A DNA stretch of 64,000 bases from Narthecium ossifragum (taxonomy: Eukaryota > Streptophyta > Magnoliopsida > Dioscoreales > Nartheciaceae): positions 5,156,001 through 5,220,000 of the forward strand of contig OY986969.1 in NCBI GenBank assembly GCA_963920575.1, read 5' to 3'. Under the pieces are notes generated by a model. That model made no database searches. It worked only from the letters and a program-made list of their open reading frames with translations, and was not told where the DNA came from. This document shows, piece after piece, positions 1 to 10,870 of this stretch (its first letter is position 1; each line of letters opens with the position of its first letter). Both the position numbers and the translations under genes were made by a program.

Positions 1-548
1 GATAACTTGTTCAGGAGAGAGGTTTCATGACAAGAGCCCTTGGGACATCAACTGAGTTATGGGGCCTGTGGCATCCGTTAGACTTAGGTTGGGAGACAAC
101 ACTGTTGTTGTTTTCCTCCCTTCAATGTGCCGTAGAGTAGAACCCTACTGAGCTTATCGCTCACTCCTACCCGGGCTGCGTTTGCAGGTGCAGGCGCCAG
201 TTCTTCTTCAGTAGAGCCGGCGGGATCAGCTTTGGTGGCGCGACTACATCCAGAGGTGCTTGAGGTTGCTGGAGGATTATCTGTTGTACTTTTGGCAGAT
301 TTTTGTAAATCATGTACATATTTGAGGAATTATGGGATTAGTGTATAATATTCTTTCATTGGAAGATTTGTATCAAATATTAAATAGTACAACTGATGTT
401 ATGTAATTTAAATTTCTGTTTCACCTCTGGAATACATTTGTTTAAGTTTATCTATAATTCCGCATTGTATCGCGCCAGCTGGAGATGAATAGAGTAGGTT
501 CCCCCTCACGCCTCGGCTCGTATGGGTTTTCTGGGTCGGGGTGTGACA
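1..548 (-). mobile_element. LTR-like repeat (TGTCAC..CCCGACCC family), truncated by window edge
   Basis: Read on the minus strand this starts TGTCACACCCCGACCC at 548 and runs off the left edge. It is the inverted counterpart of 10871 onward: the same start motif and the same tract around a CAGTAGGGTTCTACTCTACG motif (about 125-165 here, 11310-11345 there) occur in both. It has no coding sequence. The TG start and the CCCGACCC motif fit a Ty3/gypsy-type LTR. The other end lies outside the window, so no target-site duplication can be tested. Confidence 0.6.
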
Positions 549-1549
549 TGCTTAATATCGAGAGTGAATCATTTGATATCAACTTGCCATTTTATGAAGC
601 TTTTCATGAGAATATTTTGGATTTTAATAATGATTCATGTGAGATTATGTTGCCGGTATATGAAAGTTTTTATAATGACATATCTAACTTTGAGTAGGAG
701 GATTCTTATGATATTGATTTACCGGTTCATGAAGTTTTTTATGAGGATCTATCTAATCTTGATGCATATGTTGAGGAAATTTCATATAAAAATAACATTC
801 CGGTTTTTGACGTGTTGGATGGTGATGATGCTTTGCTTTGTTTAAATGATCATGAGGACTCTAGTGAGATTGTCTATAGGACATCTCAATTTAAGCTTCT
901 ACTAGTCATGTCATCCACACTGGTTGAACATTCTGAGAGGTTAGACCTTATTTTGATTAGAGAGCATGCTCATTTTCATCGAAACTTCAACAAAGATCTT
1001 ATAAAGACCTCTCATCCTTCTAGTACTTTGTTTGGTACGGACATTCCCTTTTTCTTTGATGAAGCTTGTTTGCATGGCTTTACCCTTCTTTGGACCATGT
1101 ATTTCTTTACTTCAAACCATCGACCTCCAAAAGACCATTTAATGATGGATCTAATTATTGAAGTCCATGGCTTGAAGGATGATAATTGGCCAATGCCTAA
1201 AGCTTATAATGAATTATTTGCCATGAATTCTCCTTTCTTCTTTGATAAAGCATGTTTGCACTTCATCTCCATCCTTCAATGCATGTATTTCTATACTTTA
1301 AATCATAGGCCACCAAAAGCCTATATGATGATAGACAGATTTATTGAAACACATGGTTTGCAGGATGGTGATTGGTCACTAACTAAATTTTTTAATGATT
1401 TCATTACTTGGGACCTGTCTTTCATCTTTGATGAATTATGTTTGCACGTCTTCTCTATGCTTCAATCCATGTATTTCTTCACCTGGAACCATCGGCCACC
1501 CAAATTCGGTTTTGATCTTTATAGCATAACGTCGAGCGGAAGACGATAA
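549..1549 (+). pseudogene. Repeat-containing ORF of a gypsy (Athila/Tat-like) derivative, one nonsense codon
   Basis: A single reading frame runs from about 549 to the stop at 1547, broken only by TAG at 695-697. The product is about 330 residues and has two kinds of internal repeat. Near the N terminus, three units of about 30 residues share the pattern D-I-x-LP-x-(Y/H)-E-x-F. In the C-terminal half, three units of about 55 residues share FFFD.ACLH, a MYF(F/Y)T..HRPPK block and a HGL.D.(N/D)W block. I recognise no enzyme motif. The stop lies directly before the gypsy 3' signature (GCGCTTTCTGGGAGGCAACC), so the ORF sits where pol normally ends in Athila/Tat-type elements. This suggests a non-autonomous derivative with its own repeat protein. 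Function unknown. The 5' side is cut by the LTR-like repeat ending at 548. Confidence 0.5.
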
Positions 1550-1980
1550 ATTAAGCGCTTTCTGGGAGGCAACCCAGTACTTTTTTGGATTTTTTCCAGA
1601 GTTTTTTTTTAGGGTTTTCCTTAATTTTTATGATTTTTCCATTTTTTCATTTTTTTTTCTGGAATTTCCTTATTTTTCCCGAGTTTTTCTCTCTCCTTCT
1701 CGTCGCAGCTCACCAGCGAGCCATGGACTCGTCGTCCCAGCTCGTCCCCAAGCCGTCACCACCCACCACCCATCGCCATCTCTCCGGCCATCCCCGTCCC
1801 TCCAAACCAACACCTACATCACCGCCATCTTCTCCTATACCTCCTCCCGACCTCGTATTCCCTTAATATCACCTCCTCCGACGCCGGTGAGCCTTCCCTG
1901 TTTCATCCGCCATCTCCGACCACCTCTTCCACTGCTTCCCACCGCCCTTAGCCACCTCCAGCACCTTCCTCTGTCCGTCA
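1550..1980 (+). mobile_element. Gypsy 3' untranslated remnant
   Basis: Directly after the ORF stop comes the AAGCGCTTTCTGGGAGG signature typical of the region just downstream of pol in Athila/Tat-like elements; the rc equivalent is at about 8455-8485 and 29400-29430. A T-rich stretch and a C-rich stretch follow. The C-rich part (about 1885-1975) corresponds to the reverse strand of 7900-7965, so both come from the same element family. It is cut off at about 1980, where copia RNase H sequence begins on the other strand. Confidence 0.6.
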
Positions 1981-3118
1981 AGAAGCTTCTTCCACCCTCA
2001 AAACATCAGTATAACCAACTAAGCGCAAATCCTTTCCTTGATAACACAACACAAAATCCGACATTCCTTTTAGATACCGCGAAATTCTCTTGACTGCCTT
2101 CCAATGCTTAATTCCTGGATTTGAGTGATATCTGCTTACCAGCCCAACAACATAGCATATGTCGGGACGTGTGCACATCATTGCATACATCAAACTACCG
2201 ACAACACTGGAATAAGGTACATTTGACAATTTTTGTTTTTCTTCCGGAGTCTTAGGACACATGTCTATACTTAGGCTTGAGTTTCTTTCAACTGGTGTGT
2301 CCATTGGCTTGCAGTTGTGCATGTGAAAACGCTCTAACATCTTTTTGATGTAAGTTTCTTGAGATAAACCCAAGAACCTTCTACCGCGATCCCATAGAAT
2401 CTTCACACCCAGCACAAAGCTAGCTTCACCCTTGTCTTTCATCTCAAAATTTGATGATAACCACTTCTTAGTGTTTTCAATCAATTCCTTATCATTTCCA
2501 GCCAATAAAATGTCATCAATAAAATTTGAATGTTTCACATATACACAATGGTCCTCTTCCATCATCGCAAACTTATCCATTAGAATAGCATGATGAAATT
2601 TGTGGTTCCATTGTCTTGATGCTTGTTTGAGACCATATATGGATCTTTTAAGCTTGCAAACTTTGCGCTCATTAACTATACTTTAGATTCAAAACCTGCA
2701 GGTTGATCCATGTATATCTCTTCATCTAGTTCTCCATTGAGAAATACAGTTTTAACGTCCATTTGGTAAAGTTCTAAGTCCATTTGTGTGATAATGGCTA
2801 AGATGAGGCGAATTGAAACAAACCTTACACATTGTGAGAAGGTTTCTTCATAATCAATTCCCTCTTTTTGGGTGTAGCCTTTGGGCACTAGTCGAGCCTT
2901 GTATTTATCAATAATCCCATCCGCTTTTCGTTTAATGTTAAGAATCCATTTGTTCCCAATTGATATACGTCCTGACGGTAAGTCCTCTAATTCCCAAACT
3001 TGGTTGGTTTTCATAGATTCCGTTTCCTCCTCCATAGCTTTAATCCATTCCCCAGCAAAAGGACTCGAAATAGCTACTTGAACAATCTTAGGTTCCTCTT
3101 CATCCTATGGAGCAACCA
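1981..3118 (-). pseudogene. Copia reverse transcriptase and RNase H region, broken
   Basis: Minus-strand Ty1/copia pol C-terminal part. From 3035 downward the frame reads the RT start (NQVWELEDLPSG, then KARLVPKGYTQKEG, then MDVKTVFLNGELDEEIYM). The thumb motif [19 protein letters not shown] lies at about 2590-2670. The catalytic segment reads F-I-D-D-I-LLAGND at about 2500, with FIDD replacing the usual YVDD. The connection to RNase H (PYSSVVGSLMYAM, ARPDI-like, KGYTD) ends at about 1981, where the element is truncated against gypsy sequence. A frame break at 2581-2675 separates the two open frames. RT adds cDNA in the virus-like particle; this copy cannot make an intact enzyme. Confidence 0.85.
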
Positions 3119-3848
3119 TAAAAGCTTCCCCTTCAATTTCAAATCGATGACGAGGAATCTTTTCACGAATACTCCTACGAGGTTGAGATTGATCATGATC
3201 ATGCTTCATAGGAGTGATATCATTGCTCTCATTGATCGCTACTTGTTCAAGAATTTCTTCCTCAACTATTTGATTGTGTGCTTTATCAGTTAGATCCTCT
3301 ACTTCATAAAGATGAAAATCCTCAATAATCTCTCCTCGTTTAGGGAATTCCTCTTGTAGGAAAGTAACATATCGTGATTCAATTTCTGTAACTCTCCCAT
3401 CATTTTCTTCACCTAGAAACACAAATCCTTTGGAATGATCTGAGTATCTTATAAAGATACACTTCTTCCCCCTAGGATCAAGTTTTCCATGCCTAGCCCT
3501 CACATTCATTGGGCCAGAGTTGTCAGAATGGATTAATTGTAATGGTGTTGTGGCTCTTTTGGCTTCTCCAAATGGTAAGTTGATTTTCCAGCAAGACAAT
3601 GTTCACAAGTTGGTAAATCGACTTTAGCTAGTGAGCCTAATAGGTCTTTTCTAGCCAACCTGTTAAGTCGTTCCTGCCCAATATGTCCTAATCTAGCATG
3701 TCATAGAAGATTATCATCTACAACAATACTAGAATTACCAACAACATAAACAGTAGCATTGTCAATTACATCAACAGGTATGGCGTTTATGACCATAAAA
3801 CCATCTAACACATAACCACAACCATAGTAAACATTGTCTAGAAAAACC
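3105..3848 (-). pseudogene. Copia GAG_pre-integrase and integrase C-terminal region with catalytic core deleted
   Basis: Reading minus, a pre-integrase zinc segment (HARLGHIGQERLNRL, then CEHCLAGKS) at about 3570-3720 leads into LIHSDNSGPMNVRARHGK. It then jumps directly to LDPRGKKCIFIRYSDHSKGF at about 3425-3480. In the family these blocks are about 200 residues apart and enclose the catalytic D,D35E core, which is absent. The acidic linker to RT follows (PRRSIREKIPRHRF). The tail of the preceding protease region (YYGCGYVLDGFMVI) lies at about 3790-3835. The element could not integrate with its own enzyme. Confidence 0.75.
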
Positions 3849-4117
3849 TTAACATATTTTGTTCACAAACAAAACACGAAATCTTAAATTCAGAAGAACA
3901 GGCACATATACTAAATTTCGTCGAACTTCCGGAGCATAAAGCACATCATGAAGATATAGAGTGCGACTACCCCGCAACACTAGCTTGTAGGTAGCGATTC
4001 CAAGCACTTCAGTGGAAGCATTATTCCCCATGTATATGCGTCTACTTCCTTTCGGTAATCGACGAAATTCCACGAAGGTGGTTTTATCCCATGCTATATG
4101 GTATGTTGCTGCTGAGT
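3849..4117 (-). pseudogene. Copia protease region
   Basis: Minus-strand retropepsin-like segment of the same copia element. A VDSAATYHIAW block at about 4075-4110 holds the D-S-A type active site of copia proteases. It is followed by EFRRLPKGSRRIYMGN, then GIATYKLVLRG and LYLHDVLYAPEVRRNLV. Homology continues past the stop at about 3849 into the pre-integrase region, so the stop is a lesion. The enzyme would cleave the Gag-Pol polyprotein. Confidence 0.75.
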
Positions 4118-4560
4118 CTACAGTCCAAAAGGGAACAGTTCAGTCAACATCAAACTGCTACTAACAAATAAGTTAGAGGGAATAGGCATAGCATATAGTA
4201 CCTTCGGCTCAGTGCATTCACGAGCGAAGTGTCCTAGCTTGGCACAGTTAAAGCAATTCTTGCCCTTCTTGTCTTTCTTGCCACCATGTTCGCCTCTTTT
4301 GCGCTTGTCATTCTTTGGACCAAGTCCATCCACTTTGATTTTACCTTTGAAATTTTTACCTTTACCTCATTTGCGTTTAAAGCTCGAAGCCATTCGTGAT
4401 GAGGATTCAGTCATAAAAGCTTCATCAATAGGTTTGTCAGCATGAAGACGATCTTGTTCTAACTCGACATGACGTGCAACATCATCAACTGGTTGAACTT
4501 ATTGTTCGTCAGTCATTTCATGCCCAGCAATCCTCAATTCACTAATAATGTTTGACATGA
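4118..4560 (-). pseudogene. Copia gag C-terminal part with CCHC zinc knuckle
   Basis: The zinc knuckle CFNCAKLGHFARECTEP (C-X2-C-X4-H-X4-C) lies at about 4210-4260, after a lysine-rich stretch (KRGEHGGKKDKKGKN). Upstream, 4440-4560 encodes the gag segment SNIISELRIAGHEMTDEQ, which continues across the gypsy insertion to 17093-17412. A stop at about 4500 and a break near 4370 interrupt it. The domain binds element RNA during packaging. Confidence 0.85.
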
Positions 4561-4564
4561 TCGT

Positions 4565-5887
4565 TGATCGCTTACAAACGCGTCGTTAAAAACGTTGCTA
4601 ACTCAATCAAGAATAAAATTTATAAACCCTTATTCAAAATACTAAACTATGGGGTAGAATAGTGATGAAGCCGGGAGTTGATCCACAGGGAAAACTTTGA
4701 TTACGAAGGAGAAATCAGAATTAAATCTCGGAACTCTAAATCTAAAACGAAAAGGATTGATTTAGGTTTTAGAAACTTATTAATTAAAACTAATTAAGAA
4801 AGCGATGTAAATAAGCTTACATGAATCCCTAAAAGAAGGAGAGTGTTTTTCAAAGGCATATTTTATCTTCGATTGGCATAGATTGTCTTCGGGGTAACCT
4901 TAGCACAAGCTATCATCACTAAGCATAAAATGTCTCATCGGTCATTCACAAATCACATAAAAATCATCCTATAGATCTCTACCATCAATCACCGAAATCA
5001 AGTAGGACTAAAAATACGTCAAGAAACTCTGTTCTCTCAACTCTTTTATGATTAAAACCAAATCTATAAGATCATGTCCAGAAAAAGAATACAAGATTCA
5101 ACTAGAAAAATACAAGGAAGATCTACTAAAGCTTCATGAGATCCCTAAGTACAGAAATTAGCCACTCCTCTTTGTGATGGAAGCCATAGATTCGATGAAG
5201 AACGGTTGGGATCCACACTGCAACTTCATCTTCTCCCGAGGATTCTCCAAACCCTAATTTTCTCTTTTCTCTCCAATGGGGACCTCCCATTTTCAGTCAG
5301 CAAACACTTTCTTATAGGTGTATTCCCGGAATTAGGGTTTTGGGTTGAGTTGGACCTCTAGTGCAACTCGGATTTCCTGGTTTAATTCTGACAGCCTCTT
5401 CCGGTCGCGACTGGGTTCAACGCGTTCGGAATTTGGAAATGTGCTGAACATGAAAGCTGTAGATTAGGAAGCCTTCTGTCCTATCCCGAAGATTTGACAT
5501 TATTTGGACTTATCTGGAATATTTGACGAATATTTTCCTGAGCATCGACGGATCAGTTTCCCAGCATATGTTTGTCTTCATATTCGTGAAAACGGCTATT
5601 AATTTGTCCAGAATCTCGCAAAGTGTCCAACATGACAGTTGTTCATCTTGAAGGCGTCTATAAGTCCTCCAAATTTCAGGAATTTAGGATTTATCTGGAG
5701 AATTTGGTGAATTTTTTTCAAACTGACAGCAGAGCGGCTTAGTTTCCACATATTAGTCTTTTTCTGTATTTTCTAACTTGAATCTTCATTAAACCTGAAA
5801 TCAATTAACAAACTATCAAATACAAACACTCTCGGGTTAAGAAATGTAAATTAAGGGGTTTAAGTATGAATATTTAGTAACTCATCA
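4565..5887 (-). repeat. 3' LTR of the Athila-like element
   Basis: 1,323 bp. On the minus strand it starts TGATGAGTTACT at 5887 and ends GTAAGCGATCA at 4565. It aligns with the 5' LTR at 15811-17092; by eye, scattered substitutions occur about every 15-25 bases, plus two larger indels. This copy lacks about 120 bp present at about 15888-16018 in the 5' LTR and keeps about 150 bp that the 5' LTR lacks near 4597-4743. Confidence 0.9.
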
Positions 5888-5900
5888 CACCCCTCAACTT
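5888..5900 (-). other. Polypurine tract
   Basis: Minus-strand AAGTTGAGGGGTG lies directly before the TGATGAG start of the 3' LTR. It is the expected primer for plus-strand DNA synthesis. The nearby GCTCGAGGACTAGCAAAG block is shared with 26851-26885, the same site in the second gypsy copy. Confidence 0.8.
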
Positions 5901-8516
5901 ACACTTTGCTAGTCCTCGAGCAAAGAAAATATAAAAAGAAAGCAGTAAATCTAACTAACCACTTTCGTAGGTCACGATTGCACTTAGTATGTGCAACAAG
6001 CCTTTTAAACCCCTGGGTTACCCCAGTGGAGGAGTTATAGTCTCCTGAGGGTTTTCAGGGATGACACCCACAAACATCTATACATTTCCTTGAATATATC
6101 ATTAGAAATCAACTATAATATTCATCAACTCTAATGCATGAAATAGAAATAATGTCCATGAATAAACCTTTCAACTCATATTCACATAAAAATATAGTAA
6201 ATCAAAACATGTCATAATATATTTCCAACATTTCAACATATTTAATCATGATTAAAAATAAATTTAGCACTCTTGTGTGTGAATGGGGGTTCCATATGAT
6301 TCAGAGCATCAATTATATCTAAACACTTCAACTATTCAAGATCACAATCCTATCCAAGCACATATCTTCCACTTATCACATAGTAATATCTGTTTTTTTT
6401 TCTTTTTTTTTTCCGTAGGAATTTTAACCTGTTTTACGCGAACACCACGCTAGTTAGGCACACTGCCCGGTTACTAAGTTGAAAATCCTCATTTTTTTCT
6501 TTCCTTTCTTTTTTTCCCGCATACTCAGATAATTGGATGTGTTCATGTATTTTGTGTGTCATGACATAAAATTATAAACCTATCACAGTATCATGATTAT
6601 AATCTAATATCAACCCCTTAAGATGTGAAAGTGAACATGTGCATTAGGATATGTCAAGCTATCCTTAGATCATGGTAAAAGTGTTAAAGTATAGAAATAA
6701 GATCATGCATAGCAAAAATTTACTATTTCTTATATGACATACAAGTCTCAGAATAATTCATAAGATAAATTTCTAAAACATGCACCTTTGTCAAATCATA
6801 TCATAATTCCATTCTTTTGACACAATTCAAGGGATGTATAATATTTTGTTACTAGAAAAAAAAATATGAGCATGAAATTTATGAATGCTACCCCCCAACT
6901 TAAATGTAATTGTCCCCAATTACACCAAGTCATAAAAATAAAGCAAGGAAAAGGGTAGAGATCACCATAAATATCGCGCCATAGGTAGTTGGCTTGCATG
7001 GAAAACGATCACCACTCCACCCACAAGAAGAATACGTCGCCATTAAATAAATTCATGTCTCTAGAAGAGATTAAAAGACTAAAACCATAGAAATCACCCT
7101 AAAACATTAGAGACATATATAAAGACTTAAGAATAACCCCTTGATCGGTCGATATAAGATTTGCATAATTCGCCCCTTAATGATTTCCAAAGGAATACCT
7201 GTTATAAAAATATGTTTCCAAAAGATCAAAGAAAATAGAATGGAAAAAATAACAAAAAGACATAAAAATTTCGGCAGAGTCTCCTCTGGATATATGGACC
7301 AAGAACTTGTACAAGCATTCATCCACGAAATAAAAAATATAGACATTAAAGCAATAAAATACATTAACGAATCCATCCACAACACCCAAATAATCAGCAT
7401 CCATAAAAATTGTCATGATTGACAATCTAGACCATCCGATCAAACATCAGAGCGCTAGAGTACATGGAACTCGTCCATCATCATTTGGACGGCTGAGAGC
7501 TCGCCGACTGGTGATCAACGGTGGAACGTCGTCGCCGGAGGATGGGACCAGTAGGAATGGAATCGTGGAAGGCCAAGGAATGCGCTGGTGAGGTCTGATC
7601 AAAGAATCGTGGCCTCAAGGCGGCAGAACGGCGGTAAACAGCGCGGAAGAAGATGGCCGGAGTTGGAATCCGGCGGTTGGAGCTTTAAGCGAGGTGGGCA
7701 AGGATCGAGGAAGCATCGTGGAGGGTTTGGGACCTCAGCTATGGGATTTAATATGCAGATTAGGAGTTCTAGGAGGTGGATGAACGATGGTGGACGCGGT
7801 GGAGGAACGTCGGAAGAAGAATCGGCGATCCGAGCTTTAAGCTTGTGTTTGGAGGGTTGCAAAAGCGTCGGGAAGGCCAGAGGAAGGTGCTGGATGTGGC
7901 TAGGGACGGTGGGAAGCAATGGAAGAGGTGATCGGAGATGGCGGATGAAACAGGGGAGGCTCACCAGCGTCAGAGGAGATGAAATTGGAGGAAGAAGATG
8001 CCGTGAGGAGTTAGAGGAGAAGATAGCGAAGGTGGTGGTCGTGTTTTGGAGGGCTGGACGCTATTAGGGATGGTGGGTGGCGGTCGGTGATGAGGAAGGA
8101 AGGAGGTTGGATCGACCGTGGGCGCGGGTGATGTGAGAACAAAATCCGACGGTCGATCGATCGATCGACCACGAATCAGCTTATTTGGAAACGTAAACTG
8201 TGGACCACGTTATATGTTTGAGGAGCTGACGGTCGATCCTTGCATCGACCCTGAGAAGCTTTATTTTTGGCAGAGCCTCACGGGCATTCTGGCGGTCGAT
8301 GAGACGATCGACCGTCCGCCAGGGATTTCGATTTTCTCGATAATACGATTATTGTTACAGGAAAATCAACGAAAATCATGGAAAACTCAGAAAAAACATG
8401 GAAAAATCCTAAAAATCAAAGAAATTTCGGCAAAACTACGGAAAAAAATTATAAAACTGGGTTGCCTCACAGGAAGCGCGTAATTTTACGTCTTTCGCTA
8501 GACATTCATAAAAGGA
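5901..8516 (-). mobile_element. Gypsy 3' untranslated region, no gene
   Basis: This lies between the integrase stop and the polypurine tract. It has no convincing coding sequence; the open frames are short or antisense to low-complexity tracts. Landmarks: GGAAGCGCGTAATTTTACG at about 8470 (the post-pol signature); paired GGTCGATC/GATCGACC palindromes at 8130-8325; a CCCCCAACTTAAATGTAATT block at about 6892; a short block TTAGGCACACTGCCCGGTTA at about 6455 that is duplicated in tandem in the second gypsy copy. 26852-29464 is the same region in that copy. Confidence 0.7.
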
Positions 8517-9600
8517 TTAGTTATAGCATGGATCCGTCAGCTCGACAAACTCAATAACCTCACTCTGAACAATATCCTCCACATAATGTTTTAATCTATG
8601 CCCATTAACAGTGAAAATTTCATTCGTGTGTGGATGTCGAATCTCTATAGCACCATGTGTAAATACTTTATTTATAATAAAAGGCCCGGACCATCTAGAA
8701 CGTAATTTACCTGGGAAAAGACGCAATCTAGCATTGAAAAGCCAAACTTTCTGCCCGACAGCAAAAGTCCTCCGTGAAATATGTTTATCATGGAAAGCCT
8801 TTGTTTTATCTTTATAAATTTTGGAATTCAAATATGCCTCATTGTGAATTTCTTCAAGTTCACATAAACTCAGTTTCCTATGTGCTGTGACGGCATTAGT
8901 ATTAACATTGAGCTTTTTAATGGCCCACATAGCTCGATGTTCTAATTTTACAGGCAAATGACAAGGTTTACCAAACACTAATCGATATGGGGACATACCA
9001 ATAGGCGTTTTATAAGCCGTCCTATAAGCCCACAGTGCACCATCGAGTTTAGTGGCCCAATCTGTGCGGTCAATACGAACAGTTTTCTCTAATATGCATT
9101 TTATTTCTCTATTAGAAAGTTCTACTTGATCACTAATTTGAGGATGATAGGGAGTGGCTACTTTATGTGTGATAGAATACCTTCTAAGGAGGGAAGCAAA
9201 ATGTTGATTATTGAAATGAGAACCACCATCACTAATAATCACACGAGGACAAACAAATCGAGAAAAGATATTACTTTGAAGAAATTTAACCACAACTTTA
9301 TGATCATTCGACTTGGTTGCTATAGCTTCTACCCATTTAGACACGTAGTCGACAACTACAAGGATATACTGAAAACCAAAGGAAGCTGGAAAGGGACCCA
9401 TGAAATCAATGCCCCAAATATCAAAAATATCGGTAACTAAGATCGGAGATTGAGGCATCTCATTCCTACGAGAGATATTTCCAGTCTTTTGACACCTAAT
9501 ACAGGATTGGCAAAAGTTATGAGCATCCTTAAAAATCGTAGGCCAATAGAAACCATACTGCAAGACTTTTGCAGCGGTTTTCTTCCCAGAAAAGTGACCA
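8517..9600 (-). pseudogene. Gypsy integrase
   Basis: The 348-residue frame starts inside the HHCC zinc finger (the CIRCQKTG cysteines are visible). Catalytic-core residues follow: D in [11 protein letters not shown] in IISDGGSHF and a glutamate in the [10 protein letters not shown] region, fitting D,D,E. Next come the [18 protein letters not shown] block and a C-terminal [19 protein letters not shown] block. The upstream half of the zinc finger lies in another frame (about 9560-9640), so a frameshift separates integrase from RNase H. It would insert element cDNA into chromosomes. The stop at 8517 directly precedes the post-pol signature. Confidence 0.9.
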
Positions 9601-10404
9601 CAACATTCATATGTATGACAAAAATAAGAATATCATGAACCTCTGATTCAGGCACACATCTACGGATTACTTGATCAGAACAACGCTTAAATAACTCAGG
9701 GTCTTCCCATATATAGTATTTAATCTGAGAAAAGAATCTATCTGTAGTATTTTTAGACCAAGAGTCAGGAAGCTTGCCGAAAACAAGATAGTTAACTATA
9801 TGTGCATACCAAGGCAACGAAAGCCGGGTCACTTGAAAGAGATGCTCATCGGGAAAGGACATATCAACAGGAGTGTTGTCAAGAATATGGTCCAAAGGAA
9901 GGCGAGACAAGTGATCAGCAACTACATTTTCTGAGCCTTTCTTATCCCTAATCTCTAGATCAAATTCTTGCAAAAGCAAGATCCATCGAATCAGTCTAGG
10001 TTTGGCATCCTTTTTAGCTAAAAGATATCGCAGAGCAGCATGATCTGTATAGAAAAGGATTTTGGAGCCGAGGAAGTAGGAACGGAACTTTTCCGATGCA
10101 AAGATTATTGCTAATAATTCCTTCTCAATAGTCGTATAATTTAATTGAGATTCAGAGAGGGTCTTACTAGCATAATAAATCACATGTGAATTTTTTTTTA
10201 CTCGTTGTCCTAACACAGCTCCTATGGCAGAATCAGAGGCATCGCACATCAGTTCAAAAGGTAGGGAATGATCAGGTGCATGAACGATAGGTGCGATAGA
10301 TAGTAAATCACGAATGGTCTTGAAAGCAGTCAAACATGCATGATCGAAGACAAAAGGGACATCCTTGGCTAGCAATTCACACATTGGTCGTGAAATTTTA
10401 GAAA
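9600..10404 (-). pseudogene. Gypsy RNase H region
   Basis: Reading down from 10417: the end of RT ([16 protein letters not shown]), then the RNase H core [16 protein letters not shown], the [20 protein letters not shown] helix with the catalytic [16 protein letters not shown] with the catalytic D, and [11 protein letters not shown]. The frame runs on to 9437, but from about 9600 it no longer matches integrase. That marks a frameshift, with integrase continuing in the next frame. RNase H removes template RNA during reverse transcription. Confidence 0.88.
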
Positions 10405-10667
10405 GGGTTAATAACATCTTACTCCCCTATAGTTTGAAAATATGTCAATTTATCCTCTATATTTTAAAACGCGACAAAACACACCCTTAATTTATCAATG
10501 TGGTCATATTACACCCAATTGACACCCTATATATGGGGTGCGTTTTGCCACATTTGGGTGTAATACGATCACATTGATAAATTAAGGGTGTGTTTTGTCA
10601 CGTTTTAAAATATAGGGGGTAAATTGACATATTTTTAAACTATTGGGGAGTAAAATGTTATTAACCC
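10405..10667. mobile_element. Mutator-like MITE, near-perfect palindrome
   Basis: 263 bp with long inverted arms (GGGTTAATAACAT at the left, ATGTTATTAACCC at the right) that stay complementary for about 100 bases each side. The flanks are a perfect 9-bp duplication TTTTAGAAA (10396-10404 and 10668-10676). A 9-bp duplication is typical of Mutator-like elements. It is non-coding, so non-autonomous. It interrupts gypsy pol between RNase H and the RT remnant. Confidence 0.88.
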
Positions 10668-10676
10668 TTTTAGAAA

Positions 10677-10870
10677 AATCTTTGTTGAATCGACGGTAGA
10701 ATCCCGCATGACCTAGAAAAGAATGAATCTAACGCACAAAAGTCGGTGGAGGTAATTTAGAAATAAACTCAACTTTAGCCCTATCAACCTCTATACCACG
10801 TTTTGAAACAATGTGACCTAACACGATTCCTTCTTGAACCATGAAGTGACTCTTTTCCCAACTATGAACA
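10677..10870 (-). pseudogene. Gypsy reverse transcriptase C-terminal remnant
   Basis: The minus strand encodes KSHFMVQEGIVLGHIVSKRG and then a run matching IEVDRAKVEFISKLPPP and FLGHAGFYRRF, the usual RT palm/thumb end in gypsy pol, although the last block needs a frame change. Everything N-terminal of it, including the YVDD active site and the protease, is missing because the LTR remnant at 10871-13755 occupies that place. Confidence 0.75.

Noticed and set aside
7588..8067. A 159-residue plus-strand frame rich in Arg and Gly, with a minus-strand frame beside it
   Set aside because: GC-rich low-complexity tract in the gypsy 3' region; no domain, and the same tract reappears at 1880-1975 without a conserved frame.
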